Source of the DNA: Cucumis sativus
Lineage: Eukaryota > Streptophyta > Magnoliopsida > Cucurbitales > Cucurbitaceae
DNA length: 64,000 nucleotides
Reading direction: 5' to 3'
NCBI RefSeq assembly: GCF_000004075.3
Contig: NW_022279560.1
Location: 124,001-188,000 of the forward strand
Position 1 is the first letter of the stretch. Each line of letters opens with the position of its first letter. Shown here piece by piece: positions 35,263 to 47,155 of this stretch. The notes under the pieces are model-generated. The model saw nothing but the letters and a program-made list of their open reading frames with translations, made no database searches and was not told the DNA's origin. Position numbers and translations under genes: made by a program.

Positions 35263-37353
35263 TGTAACAACCCAACTTTTCTAAGTAAGTCGAGATCGTT
35301 AATTTTTAACAAAATAAACGACTTTGATTAATATAAAACAAAACGTAAGAAATTTTTTTAAAAAAAAAAACATCTTCAAGTCAGGCCTGATTTTTAAACA
35401 TTCAAGAAAACATAAAATAATACTGTTTGCAACAAACGTTTGTAAACTAAATTTCAAATCAATCTTAAATAAGCGGAAGCAATTACACGTTTCCTATGGC
35501 ATCAACGCTTCCTTCCTGCCCCTCGCCGGTTTGCCACCTTTATTTCCTTTGCCTGAAAATTAAACATAAGAAGGGTGAGTATTTTAAATACTCAGTAAGA
35601 GACCCTCTACTGGTCTCGTCAGGGGAAAATAAATTGTTAAAGTTCTATTGGGACACCCTGTACAGTCGCAGTCTTGTGATCCCGTAGGATACACATTTCA
35701 GTCTAACGCCCCGAAGGACGTACATATCAGTCTGACGCCCCGAGGGACGTACATATCAGTCAAGTTGTTCTGCAGAACACATATCAGTCAAATGCTCCCG
35801 AAGGTGCAAAATAAATTGGTGATCCCGTGGGACACCTACAAGGTAATCATCCCAATACAACCTAACAATCTATCCCCTCATTCCATTCAACCCATCCTTC
35901 AGATACTTCAAAACATAGAGTTCTTTCTCTCAACGTCCTAACAGTCAACTTATCTCACTTAGGTCATATGTCTGTCAATAACATACTAATACATCAGTCA
36001 ATCAAACTATACAGTCAATACACCCCTCAGATCACCAGCACACAGTCATACTTTAGCGTAACGACACCCAATCTAAACGACAATCACAAGATCGCATCTG
36101 CATCTCATACAAGCATAATCTACAATTTTCGTCCTGTCCACATCCACACATATATATATATTCCATGACAATCACAATATGCATTCCACATTAAGTCTAC
36201 TTCAATTCCTATGCATATGTATATATATTTTCAGTCAATCCACAGTGTACATTCAGCACCGAATCTACACCCATACGTGTATAAACATAAGTATCATCTC
36301 AACATCTTTACTCAGTCAAAGATAATCATTCAGACATACAATTCACAATCATAAGTAAGTCCAGTAGAAAATCCCTTACCTCGATTTCTATGCAAATTCT
36401 TCAATCTACTAAATCCAATGAATCAAATCCTAAACATAATCAATCATAAAATCAACATCGTTCTAAATAGTTTCAACCTTTCAAATTACTCCATATGTAA
36501 ATTCCACAACTTACCGAAATACTGGCGAACTGAACCCTCAACAATTCACAAATTGGTTGTGAATTTAAGTGATCCAAAGTTACCTTTCACACCTTGAAGA
36601 ATAATTTATCAAATTAGTCAATTAACCCATCCGTAACGTTTGAACACCTTGAAAACATCACAACCCATACTTAAATTGTTTTGGAAACGACTACAATTTC
36701 ATAACTTCAATCTTACCAACAAAAACTTCGACGGAGACAGAGACGATTAGGACGGGGCACGGCGACGCAGATCTGGGTAACGGCGCGGAGACAGAGGTCG
36801 CGCGGCGGTGCTGGGCAGAGGTCACGCGGCGGCTGACGGTTGCAGTGGCAGTTTTTTTGGCTCGAAGAAGAAAAGAAAGGGTGGCGGTTGGGTTCGGCTT
36901 CGGTGAACGGAGACAGAAACAGACGAACCCGGTGGACGCCTCGATCTAGCGGTGCAGATCTGGACAGAGGGTCACACGGCGGTGGGCGGAAGGTCACGCG
37001 GCGGCCTTGCTTCGCGAACAGAGACGGCGGCTGGGCTGCGGCGGAAAGAAAACGGAGGAGAAAGGATCGACGGCTGGCTGCGGTTGGCTGCGGCAGGACG
37101 GGAAGAAGAATAGGGGCGGCGGCCGTAGAGCGGAGAAGAAAAGAGGAAGAAAAAGAAGAAAGAAAAGAGAAAGGAAAAGAGAAGAGAACGGGGGGGGGGG
37201 GCTGTGCAGCGCGCGAGAGAGAGAGAGAGAGAATTTCTTTTTTCTTTTCTTTTTTATTTAAATTAAATATAATTAAATAAATATATATATATATATATAT
37301 ATATAAAATAAAAACAAAATATATATATATATATATACCTTTGGGGCATTACA
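35263..37353 (-). repeat. LTR of the nested element (2091 bp)
   Basis: It runs from TGTAACAACCCAACTTTTC (35263) to GGGGCATTACA (37353) on the plus strand. It contains the hairpin array at 35670-35835 with two CGCCCCGA(A/G)GGACG units, a purine-rich block at 36840-37230 including a G run and a GA run, and a long TA microsatellite at 37280-37337. Confidence 0.9.
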
Positions 37354-39583
37354 ATCCCTCTCTTCTCCGTTCACCCAGTCGGCCACACAAGCTGTCGGTC
37401 GTTTCTTCTTCTTCTTTCCGGTCGTCTTCCTTTTCTCCTTCGGATCGAAACCGCCGCGCCCATCCGCTCACTACCGTCGTGCCTCTCCGCTCATAACCGT
37501 CGTGCCTCCCTCGGAAAGCAAATCGTCATCCAGATCTGCATCGCCGAGCCGTCCAGGTCCTCGCCGTCACTTGTGCTTCACCCTTGCAATTCGCCATAAC
37601 CCAGATCCGTCGCTGCAACCGTCGGTCGGTTCGTGAAGTGCCGTACGCGTCACCTTGCAGCAGTCGTCCAGATCTGCGTCTCCGTGCCCATTCCTTTCCT
37701 CTCCGTTCGTGAAGCCCTGCTGCGCAATCTCTGTCTCCGTCGAAGCCAAGCCCAGCCGCCGCCCGTTCCTTTCTCCTCCGTTTTCTGCACTGCTGCGTGA
37801 CTCTCCGACCGCGTCTGTCTTCACCTCCGTGAAGCCGTCGACGCATACATCTCGTGAAGTCATACACGGATCCAAGTCGATCTCTTCCTAAATTACGTGT
37901 CCCCTATCAAGTCGATGTTCTTCTGCTCGTTGTAAGACGGAGTTACGATTTGAAGCCGATTTTCTTTTCCAGTGGAGTCGCATTCAGTGTTGCTCTATTT
38001 ACAGCTACTTGATTCGTTCTTGATTGTCATTTTTGCCTCGCCGTGAACCATTGGGCTCATATTTGGGTAAGAACAAGTTATGGTTTTTGTTGGTTTCTTG
38101 GTTTTTGTTGAATGCTGCCATTGGATTTAATTGTTGGCGAAATGCTTAATTCTTGAAGGTACATCTTGATTCAGTGAGCGAATCCTTGATTTTCCAAAAG
38201 GTTGAAGTGGACTTGATTTTCCACTTCTTGGGTAAGTTGTGGAATTTACATATGGGGTAATTTGAATGGTTGAAACTATTTAGAAAGATGTTGATTTTAT
38301 GATTGATTATGTTTAGGATTTGATTCATTGGATTTAGTAGATTGAAGAACTTGCATAAAAGTGAGGTAAGGGATTTTATTTTCTACTAGACTCACCTATG
38401 CTTTTGAATTGTAATGTTAGTCACCTCTGATTGAGTACGTATGGATGTAGGTTCGGTGTTGAATGTATACTGTGGATGACTGAAAATATATATATACACA
38501 TGGATTGAAGTAGACTTGATGTTGAATGCATATTGTGATTGTCTTGGAATATATATATATATGTGTGTGGATGTAGACAGGACGACAATTGTAGATTGTG
38601 TTTGTATGAGATGCGGATGTGAACTTGTGATTGTCGTTTAGACTGGGTGTACGTTATACTAAAGTATGACTGTGTGCTGGTGAACTGAGAGGCGTTATGA
38701 CTATATAGTTTGATTGACTGACGTATTAGTATGTTACTGACAGACATTGGGCTAAAGTGAGATAAGTTGAATGTTAGAACGTTGAGTGAAAGAACTTTAT
38801 ATTTTGAAGTAACTGAAAGATGGTACGAATGGATTGAGGGGAAAAATTGTTAGCTTTTATTGGGATGTGTGCCTTATAGGTGTCCCACGGGATCACCAAT
38901 TATTCTGCACCTTCGGGAGCATTAGACTGATATGTGTTTCTGCAGAACACTACACTGAAATGTACTACGTCCCTCGGGGCGTTAGACTGAAATGTGCATC
39001 CTACGGGATCACAAGACTGCGACTGTACAGGGTGTCCCAATAGAATGTTAACAATTTATTTTTCCCCTGACGGGACCAGTAGAGGGTCTCTTACTAGGTA
39101 TTTTTATACTCACCCTTCTTATGTTTAATTTTCAGGCAAAGGTAATAAAGGCGGCAAACCGGCGAGGGGCAGGAAGGAAGTGTGATTGCCATAGGAAATG
39201 TGTTATTTTGCTTCCGCTTATTGTTTTTTTTAGGTTTAAGACGTATTGAAACTTAGCTTACAAACTTTTATTTGTAAATAGTACTTTTTTTAAGTTTTTG
39301 GAATATTTGAAAATCAGGCCTGACTTAAAGTTGTTTTTCAATTGGCTTACATTTCATTTTGTATCAACCAAAGTCTTTTGTCAAAAATTAACGACCTCGA
39401 CTTACCTAGAAAAGTTGGGTCGTTACAGTTGGTCTTTTTTTTGTCACTTTCTCAAATAATAAAGTATGTGTTCTATGGACTTAATTATTATAACTTATTT
39501 TGCCATTTTCGCAAGTGTCCCTTAATTGTAATACATGTATATGTGACATAATCTAATCAAACTAACTCATAAATGGACTTAAT

Positions 39584-40427
39584 CGATCTCATGGACCACA
39601 AATTCTTCAATTACTTGCAAATTTGGTGAGTTCCTTCAAACGGTGGGCGAAGAGCTTAATTTTGAGAGAGGAAAAGTTGTGAAGAGTATTTGCGAGAGAG
39701 GGGGGAACGTCGCCAGAGAGCATTTGCGAGAGAGCTAAAGATAGTGACAATGTGGGATGAAGTAAGGTTTTTTTCGGTCATTGTTCACAAGTGGGATGAA
39801 AGCTTCGAATTATTTGTTTTAAATCAAAAAGCGTATGATTGAAGGAAAACATTGATTTTTTATTAGGGTAATTTTTAATGACACATAATTTATGCCATTA
39901 TTTACAATGCGAAAATTTTGTCAAGAAAACTCAATTTGTGTCACAAAAAATTTTGTATTTTTATTTTTAACGACACATTTTATTCCCTCATATCCCTTTT
40001 TCTTGATTTCAAGTGTCATTAAAACTTATATTTCTAAATAAATTTATTCGACGAAAGTGGCTAGATTGGTGGGTTTGACGGCGAAGGCTTGTTGTGGGAG
40101 CAACGACAACAGTGGTTGGAGTGTGGAATCGACGACGGCAAGTGGCAAAAAATTGGAGGGCAAGGGTTCTTCATAACGACTCGGTAGCCCACTTCGAACT
40201 TTTTTGAAATTTGAGGTTTTTTCATTTGAAAATTTTTTAATGACAAAAAAATTGTTAATTAATGACGCAAAAATTGTTTTGAAATAAATTAAATTGTGTC
40301 AATATGATTGTTTTAAGAAATAATCCATATTTTTATTTTCAACAACACAATGTACCTCATCCCACCTCTTTTTTCTTTTATTTTCAACGACACAATGTCT
40401 TGATTAAAATCCATTTTTCTAGTAGTG
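39584..40427 (-). mobile_element. Probable non-autonomous CACTA-like fragment, one end visible
   Basis: The sequence ends TTTTTCTAGTAGTG at 40427, the inverse of CACTACTAGAAAAA. Related motifs ((T/A)ACGACACA(T/A), TGTGTCA) repeat from about 39870 on. No opposite CACTA end was found, and the part before 39870 is unexplained. No transposase. Confidence 0.45.
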
Positions 40428-42734
40428 ACTGAAAAAAAAACTGGACAAAATCATAATATCTTTGATAATTAAATCACCAGTTGGTTTGAACATATATAAT
40501 CTTGGATCTATTCTATTATGATATGACCATGGTACATCATGAACATACATTGACTAAAAAACTTAAATTGATGAGTGAATGTAATAAATTTAATATTAAT
40601 TATATGATCAATACTTTACACATGTATATTGGTATATCAGTCAATAACAGTAGTAAGACAAATTATAAAATATAAGGGATAAAAGTCCTACACATGCATG
40701 TATGGTATACTCTCTTGATAGCAAAATGCATTTATGTCAACTCATGTTTGAATGCATTTATGTAGGAAATTCAATAAAATAATTAAGAAACCTTGCAATA
40801 TGTGAGAGATATACGAACTTCAAACAAATTTTACAAGTTTCAGCAAAAATTTTGAAACAACTTTTAAAGTTTAAGCAAAAAGTAACCGTAGGTAGGAAGG
40901 GGAGCAAAAGTGGGGTCTCGAATTAATTCTGAAAAATTAGTAGGCTTTCAAAATTTAGGTTCTAGAAGTAGAATTATTGCAGAAAAATAAATAATTGCAT
41001 CATTCAAATTGAATCAAACATATCAGGATGTTATATTCTCCACAACGTATAATGGAGTATAAACATAAAGTTTCTATATACAAAGCTATGTATCTCTACC
41101 CTTGACTTCTCTTTCTCTCTTTCTACCTTTTTTATCCTTTCTTTCTCCCATTCACTCAATACACTTGCAAGAACCTTCATTTTTTTTGTATTTAAATTTT
41201 CTTGGCACCATCCTTTTTTTAATTATCAAGGCTTTGTTATTGTGTACCAGTATTGTGTCGTGCCTCCTTCACTTCTCATCATCATTTTCATGTCACATCT
41301 CTACCTTGTCAATTTTCGTTTTTCACTCAGCTTTCTTTCTTCTTTTGTCTTCACTACTTTCTTCGCTCCTTCTTCTCAAGCTCTAACTTTTGCTATTATC
41401 AACCAGTCTCAAATGACCATTGGAAAACCTATCGCCCACTGAGAGGCAGCCAATATAGTAATGCCTCTAATGATAAACTCCAATGAAATCAAAAGTTCTT
41501 CTTTAAGATTTGGAAAAATATATTAGATAAACTCGGACGTGGTGAACGCGGTGAACGCAGACGTGGTGAACGCGGACGGACGGACGGTGAACACGGCAGA
41601 AGTTAGAGATCCTCAGAGAGAACTTGGCATTTTCGAATGCGGTAGAGACAAGTCTAGGGCTTCGAAGGATTCTTCTTTCTATCCAAACAGTCCAAAGTAA
41701 GCCAGTTATGGAGGGAGGAATACACATTAGAGAGCTCAGTTATGGATGGAGGAATACACAACTTTTTCTCATGGTCATTTTCCTCGTGGGCATTCTCTTC
41801 ATGTTTCTTCTTATTCCGACTAAAATACAAGCACAAATTATTCTTCGCCTTCGTATAGGTTTGTTTGAAGAAGATTAAAAAAGTCCTTAATTTATCTCGA
41901 CACTTCCAAAACCAGAATATAATACCCGTGCTACATAAATCCCTCTTTCCAAATAGTCGAACATGAACTATCCATGCATATCTTGGAATAAACAAGAGAA
42001 ACCCTAACTAAACCCAAATAGAAAATACGTTGCAATCTAAAATATACTTAAAGAAACAAAAAGAAGTTTTAATGCTGTGGGTTTTTTACTGATCTTCTTC
42101 AACAACAAAATAACTCAACGCCACAGTTCAATTTTTCCTTCCACGAATTGGGCTTTTAAAGAGTTTTCACCACGAATTTATCTTTTTTGGTTCGACAAGT
42201 AACAACATGTGAATCCCCAAATGCAAGGTTTTATTAAAAAATAAAATATAATTTTTTTAAAAAAATTATAATACCTATTTTTTTTTTATATTTATAACCT
42301 AATTTTCTGTCATTGCATACTTGAGAGAAATATATTTTTCAATTAGCATAATAACCTTTATATAGTAAATTAAATTTGTAGAATGAGAAAAGACCTTAGA
42401 TCCAAAAAAGTTATTTATTTATTATTGGAGTGAATTGTCTAATTAATGTAGTTAATGGATGGTTTTGTAACCATAAAAAAATAATGAAAATAATTTTCTA
42501 AAAGAATGAATGAAAATTTGGAAAGTTAAAAGGTTTTAGGAATTAAAAAAAAGGGTGTAACATTATAAAAGACTACCAAATATACTGTAAGAGACATGCA
42601 TTAAAGGAGCTGAGGCATGCATACTACCAAATATACTATAAATAAACCAGAATTCTTTTTTAAGAAATTAAACAACTAATTAAATATAAAGAAGAAAGAT
42701 TAGAAAATGAATGATCAAACAAACTATGACTCAT
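40428..42734. other. AT-rich intergenic region
   Basis: I see no supported gene. Open frames around 41102-41486 are pyrimidine-rich and leucine/serine/phenylalanine-biased in several overlapping frames, which points to composition. At 41530-41585 there are short repeats of GGTGAACGCGG/GGTGAACGCAGAC. Similar GAACGC repeats recur at 63740-63890. Confidence 0.5.
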
Positions 42735-43963
42735 TTATTTTTGACAGGTTCGGCCAGTATCACCTAACAATTCATTTTCACCAAGAGAATAAACATGAGT
42801 AGCCTTGGAATCAAGTTCCTCCGATAAAAGCCACGGAGTTGATGGGTTAGAGACAGAACCAGAATTTGAGTTCAACGATGTGGATGCAAAATTTTGAAAC
42901 TAGCAGCAACATGAAGTTAAGACAACGAATTATTTTCAATATAGAAAGGCTAATTGTAAGAAGTTGTTAATGAAGTGTCCAAATGCATTATGGTAATATT
43001 GGGTGCAGAATGTTTGGAAGTTTTATCCGTGTGCTGTGAAGCACCACAGAGTTGAAGCATATGAAACCTGTGTTTATCTGACAAAAAATAGTGTCATGAT
43101 CATTGCCTTTCCATTCCATAAATTTATGGATAGCAGAAGAAAGAGAACTCTCAACACTTGAATCACCATATAGCACTCTACATCCAGGTGGTGCCTTGAT
43201 TTTTGAAGATTTAGTTAAAAGCAGTGATAAAATTGGTACAGAAATTACAGTGCATTTCTCGATATGCAACAACATTAAGAGCAACTTAAAGACAACAATC
43301 ATCAAGAAATCTAGTATTTAAAATGTACAAAGAGCAGTAGTAAACATATGTATTTTATGGCTGACTTTATCCATAATAAATGTTGGATTAAATCATCAAA
43401 ATAAAACACAAATAGATAATTATCGAGTTTTTCAATGGAGGATAGAGAGGAAGACATGCATGCACAACTACTAGATCTATATGGTGCCAGACTGCCAGTA
43501 AAAATTTAAAGACACACATGACAACATTATTTTGGATGAAGTTCTAATATTGCAACCATGGAGGAAAAATCAGCAAATCTTAAATAGATGTAGTAGTCCA
43601 AATGATAAAAGTTTGTCTCAAGATAATATTTTAGTAACTGCAGATGCATTGTGTTGAACCTAACCTCTTGTGTTTCACGGTAATGAACAAGGACAATGTG
43701 TTCAAAGGTCCTGAACAAAAAGCAGAAGAAAGTCATAAATTATATAAGTAGAACACGATATACTGCCACTGTCTAATTTCATTTTTCTTTGCTTGTGGCA
43801 TGATGGGGATAGACCCCACTGAAACAACTGGTAGCAAGCAATTTAACAATTTTCTTTCAACCATAACATACTTATCTAGGAGCCAATAACACCGGCGAAC
43901 AAAGGTTGGGCTATCTAGTCCATGGGCATAGTATACATGTAATCTTTCTACATTACCAACATG
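42735..43963 (-). pseudogene. CAMTA: CAMTA transcription activator gene fragment (CG-1 domain exons)
   Basis: Three minus-strand exons with matching phases and GT/AG borders are visible. Exon 43872-43963 reads ERLHVYYAHGLDSPTFVRRC then YWLLDK. Exon 43665-43710 reads TFEHIVLVHYRETQE. The two together form the C-terminal part of the CG-1 DNA-binding domain of calmodulin-binding transcription activators, which bind CGCG-type sites and regulate stress genes. The third block starts at 42899 after a CTAG acceptor and reads NPSTPWLLSEELDSKATHVY, typical of the region just after CG-1. It soon loses resemblance and meets a stop at 42735-42737. The N-terminal half of CG-1, the TIG, ankyrin and IQ parts are not present, so this is a fragment, not a gene. 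The exons themselves have no stops. It may be a duplicated or transposon-captured piece. The frame at 42988-43305 lies in what should be an intron and is unexplained. Confidence 0.85.
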
Positions 43964-44781
43964 CTGAAGAGAAAGAAAAGATTATCAAAGCACACCTTTT
44001 CTTGGTTATTAAGGCTGTAAAAGAATGAAAATTACCATAAATCTAAACACAGTTAATATTAGACCATTGAACAACCTATAGATTCAAAAGAAAAGACTCA
44101 AACCACCAATAGACTGGTTAATCATTTAAACTGATCTCCAACAACATGATACGCAGTATATCGTGCTAGATCCATAATTACCACATGTGGACTCCTATGG
44201 TAATTTCATTGATGATACACAGCTAGTAGGCAAGATTATGAAATGAAGACGGTATGTGAGAAGATTGAAAAGATCAACATGATAAAATTATAGGGATTTG
44301 AATTTATATCTTAAGAACACCAGAGTCAAATGCTTAAGCTGATTAACTGTGTTAAATTTAACTCTATAATATATTTTAAATCTGAACAGTCATTAAACAA
44401 CTACATTTTGAATAAGCTTTAGAGAATATTAGCAAAAGCAGTAGAAATTACTTCAAATTTGTAGAGAAAGCACATAAATTATATTCTAGAGAAAGAGCAT
44501 CTGAATTATATTCTACAGAAACACGAGCCCATAGCATGTCTACGGAGTAGCAATGACAGTGAAAAAGGGAATAGTAAGTAACTAATCTCATAAACCCCTT
44601 TCTCACATCTAACCAAGTTCTTTCACAACATGCAAAAGCATCAAAATATTTAAGAAAACTTCCAATATTGCATTTGGAACTCATTGATTGACTTCAACGT
44701 TTAAGAGTCATAAAAGATACAGCTTACTTTCTCACCTGTCACCACTAAGCCTACGGCAACATCTTTTTATAAGATATTCAG
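43964..44781. other. Unassigned sequence upstream of the CAMTA fragment
   Basis: Next to the first exon a pyrimidine-rich acceptor (CTTTCTCTTCAG on the minus strand) is visible, so intron sequence continues here. I could not find the preceding CG-1 exon. The open frame 44448-44684 does not resemble a family I know. Confidence 0.4.
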
Positions 44782-45441
44782 CTAATCTTTAGATTGTTTA
44801 CCGAATAATCGTCTATTGTTTTGTAATTGATCCCACCAAGCGCTTGCGCCACCTTGAAGTTTGAGAGCAACTAATCGAACCTTCTTGTGTTCGGGTGTAT
44901 TGGCATAGTCGAAAAAAATTTCTACGTTCTTGATCCAATCAAGAAACTTCTCCACGTCCATTCGACCATTGAAGGTAGGGAGATCCACTTTCATACGTAT
45001 TTCTTGATCTTCTTGAAAGTATGGTCGAAGTCCAAACCTTTGTTGAGGTTCTTGATGAATGTTCAGCAAGTTGTCTTCATCGAAAGAGTCAGAATCGTTT
45101 AAGAAATTTCCAAGTACGTTGTTTCCATACAATCGATTATTGTGGATGTGAATAGGTTGATTTCTTAGTAGTTCTTGGTTTACAACAGGGTTTATTGGTC
45201 TTTCTTGTCTTTCTTGGTTTGCTGCAATTGGGTTTCTTGGTCTTTCTTGTCTTTCTTGGTTTGCTGCAATTGGGTTTCTTGGGGGATGAATTGCTTCTTC
45301 TAAAGGTTGGACATGAAATCGGGTAAAAAGGTTTGTTAATTCTACTAACGATTGCTGTATATCCGACTGCCCTTTTCGAAGTTCTTCAATAGCTTGTTCT
45401 ACCAACTGCAAGCCTTGGTTGAAGGAGGCTTCTGCGTCCAT
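44782..45441 (-). pseudogene. Ty3/gypsy gag, 3'-truncated
   Basis: The open frame begins with MDAEASFNQGLQ after the primer binding site and reads through a coiled, charged N-terminal part into a gag core (VDLPTFNGRMDVEKFLDWI, then KLQGGASAWWDQLQNNRRLF). That is the classic retrotransposon gag pattern. It breaks off just after the WWDQL helix at about 44793 and runs into a stop, so the rest of gag and all of pol are missing. A 14-residue unit (NPIAANQERQERPR) is repeated in tandem (about 45197-45280). Upstream frame extension to 45525 overlaps the LTR end and primer site and is not coding. Gag forms the particle that packages element RNA. Confidence 0.85.
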
Positions 45442-45497
45442 GGATAAGAGTGGTAGGATCCAAGTTTTTTTAGGGAAGAGTGAGCTAGGATCACACT

Positions 45498-45509
45498 CTG
45501 ATACCAATT
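45498..45509 (-). other. tRNA-iMet primer binding site
   Basis: On the minus strand the sequence TTGGTATCAGAGTG directly follows the LTR end. It matches the initiator tRNA-Met complement over TGGTATCAGAG. Confidence 0.75.
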
Positions 45510-45511
45510 GA

Positions 45512-45789
45512 TGCAGTAATTGCAAAGCTAGAAATCTTTATGTATAATGCCTCTTTTTTTTTTATGTCTTATTAATGAAAATGAGAAGCTTTTTTATAGG
45601 CTGGAGATTACGAGAGTTGTTAAACTAACTTGGGGTTGAGTTAGTTTAACTTGGAGTTGAGTTAGTTATAACTAACTCAAGATACAAAATTGGTAATTCA
45701 AATAACTAATCCTAAACTATAAAAATGGTAATTCAAACCACTCCTCTAGGATAAAACTCAAGAAACATCAAGAAGGGAGATGTTCTACA
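45512..45789 (-). repeat. 5' LTR of the truncated gypsy element (278 bp)
   Basis: On the minus strand it runs from TGTAGAACATCTCCC (45789) to GCAATTACTGCA (45512), with a TATA-like CCTATAAAAAAGC near 45596. It is followed by the primer site and gag, so it is the 5' LTR. No second copy is in the window. Confidence 0.7.
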
Positions 45790-46200
45790 TCAAAGTGTAG
45801 AGAACGATTCAAAATCCTTGGTGAAAGGAATGAATGTTAACTAATGTGTGTTTATGTGAAATTGTTATGTTATGAGTATGTTAAGGATAAAGAAAGGTTT
45901 ATGCGAGATAAAATTATTTGATGTTGTTTATGCGAAATGATGTTTATGAAAAGGTATTGCGAAAAGGATTTCATAAAACCTTAGTCTTTTAGACATTCTT
46001 TCAAAAATTCATCTTCCAAGATGAGGTGTTTAGGCCAAGTAGAGAAGAAGGTTGAAGGATTTGCAGCGAGATGACCAGACGTTTTGAAAATAGTTAAGCA
46101 TTGGTTGTTTGGTCAAAGTGTTGTAATTATGTATCAAACACATGTTATTAATAAACATCTTGGTAGGTATTTATTATACTTGCACGCCTACTCTCACATT
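45790..46200 (+). repeat. LTR 3'-part fragment (TGTGAGACCC family)
   Basis: The first ~210 bp (GTAGAGAACGATTC to TTTCATAAAACCTTA) match 48375-48531. It continues with an AATAAA-like ATTAATAAACATC near 46150. It is probably a fragment of the LTR family that begins at 47153. Confidence 0.5.
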
Positions 46201-46585
46201 TAGCCATATGTTGTACTTTGTTTTCCACCTTGACTTTTAATGACACACAAACCAACTTTCCAAGGAATTCCCTTTCATTTTCCTATTAAATTTGGGCTTT
46301 CACACCAAATGGAATTTCTTTTTCTTATTTACTTAAAAAAAAAAAAGAAAATTTACCACGCCCATTTTTTTCATCTATTTCTCTCGTCCGGTTCTTTCAT
46401 CCAACGGGTCCCACAACTCGATTATGAGTCTAGAGGATACTAAGTCAAACTTAGTGGTTGTTCGAATAAAACGCAGCTTCAAATGTAAGTATTCTAAAAA
46501 CCTTATTTTTTGGTTTAGTCTCGTTAATTAAGCCCAATTAGGGTAGAATTTCGATTCTTTTTCTGTTGTGCATGTCTTAGTTCTA

Positions 46586-47155
46586 TCAGTAACTCCCTTC
46601 AGGGTGATAGCTCTCATCAGTAGACTTTCCATTGCTGGTTTCTTCCTTAGTCATCATTGTATTGTTGTTTTCCACAATAGATAGGGTGAGTTGCAGTTTT
46701 ACATGAAATGCACTGCTCAACCCACACTCTTTTCTCACTAGTTCCTTATTCTCAATCTTCAACGCAAATTTCATCATCTGGGCCAACCCAATCGGTTCCA
46801 CAGTTTCCACTTCCATTTTTATTCATGGGCTAAGCCCAATCATCAAAGTCTCCTCTAACACTACCGTTTGAAGAAATGCTACTAGAGCTAAATATCGATC
46901 AAATCGGTTGCGGTAGTCTTCTACATTCATTTTCTGTTTGATTGAGAAAAATCTTCCAACCAAAGTTCCTTCTCGAATTGATCGAAACTGTACAAGCATT
47001 CGTTCTTTCAGGTCAGCCCAATTCTTAAAAACTTCCAACTCTTCTTGTGCTTGGTACCAATCCAATGCCAGATCATCAAAACTAATAACGCCTGTGGTTA
47101 ATTTCTCTGAATCAGTAAGATCATGTATCTTAAAGAAGCGATAGGCTCTAAATGT
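46586..47155 (-). pseudogene. Ty3/gypsy gag fragment with an in-frame stop
   Basis: The minus frame reads RAYRFFKIHDLTDSEKLTTG, then LDWYQAQEELEVFKNWADLK, the retrotransposon gag core with its conserved tryptophan and tyrosine. It continues into RNRFDRYLALVAFLQ and VLEETLMIGLSP. A TGA at 46823-46825 stands where related gag proteins have a tryptophan. The same frame then continues (IGLAQMMKFALKIENKELVR) to 46586. The N-terminal part is cut at about 47153 by a TGTGAGACCC LTR. Neither zinc knuckle nor pol remains. At 46530-46583 there is a short inverse match to the copia LTR end at 9826-9880. Confidence 0.85.

Larger units (their letters stand above)
34750..37353 (-). mobile_element. Internally deleted gypsy-family element nested in a solo LTR
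   Basis: The minus-oriented insert is flanked by a perfect ATCCC duplication (34745-34749 and 37354-37358). In its own direction it has a full 5' LTR (37353 to 35263), a primer binding site, a leader of about 490 bp (35262 to 34776) matching 57731-58204, and only the last ~26 bp of the 3' LTR (34775 to 34750). The whole coding region is gone. The junction near 34771-34775 lies at AGTAA, shared by LTR and leader. Confidence 0.92.
34417..39427 (+). mobile_element. Solo LTR of the TGTAACG family with a nested insertion
   Basis: It begins TGTAACGCCCCAAACTCG at 34417 and ends AAAAGTTGGGTCGTTACA at 39427. It is flanked by a perfect 5-bp duplication GTTGG (34412-34416 and 39428-39432). An oppositely oriented element (34750-37353) splits it, leaving 34417-34749 and 37354-39427 as one LTR of about 2.4 kb. 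The pyrimidine-rich block (37354-37900) and hairpin array (38876-39035) are present. No PBS or coding sequence adjoins it, so it is a solo LTR. Confidence 0.92.

Noticed and set aside
37280..37337. TA microsatellite as a promoter or origin
   Set aside because: It is a simple-sequence run near the LTR end with no further signal.
41102..41486. Hydrophobic frames suggesting a small membrane protein
   Set aside because: The stretch is simply pyrimidine-rich. Three overlapping frames are open, and no start context or homologue is recognisable.
44448..44684. Possible N-terminal CG-1 exon upstream of the CAMTA fragment
   Set aside because: The frame has a loosely similar string (GSFLKYFDAF) but lacks the conserved basic motif of CG-1 and suitable splice phase.
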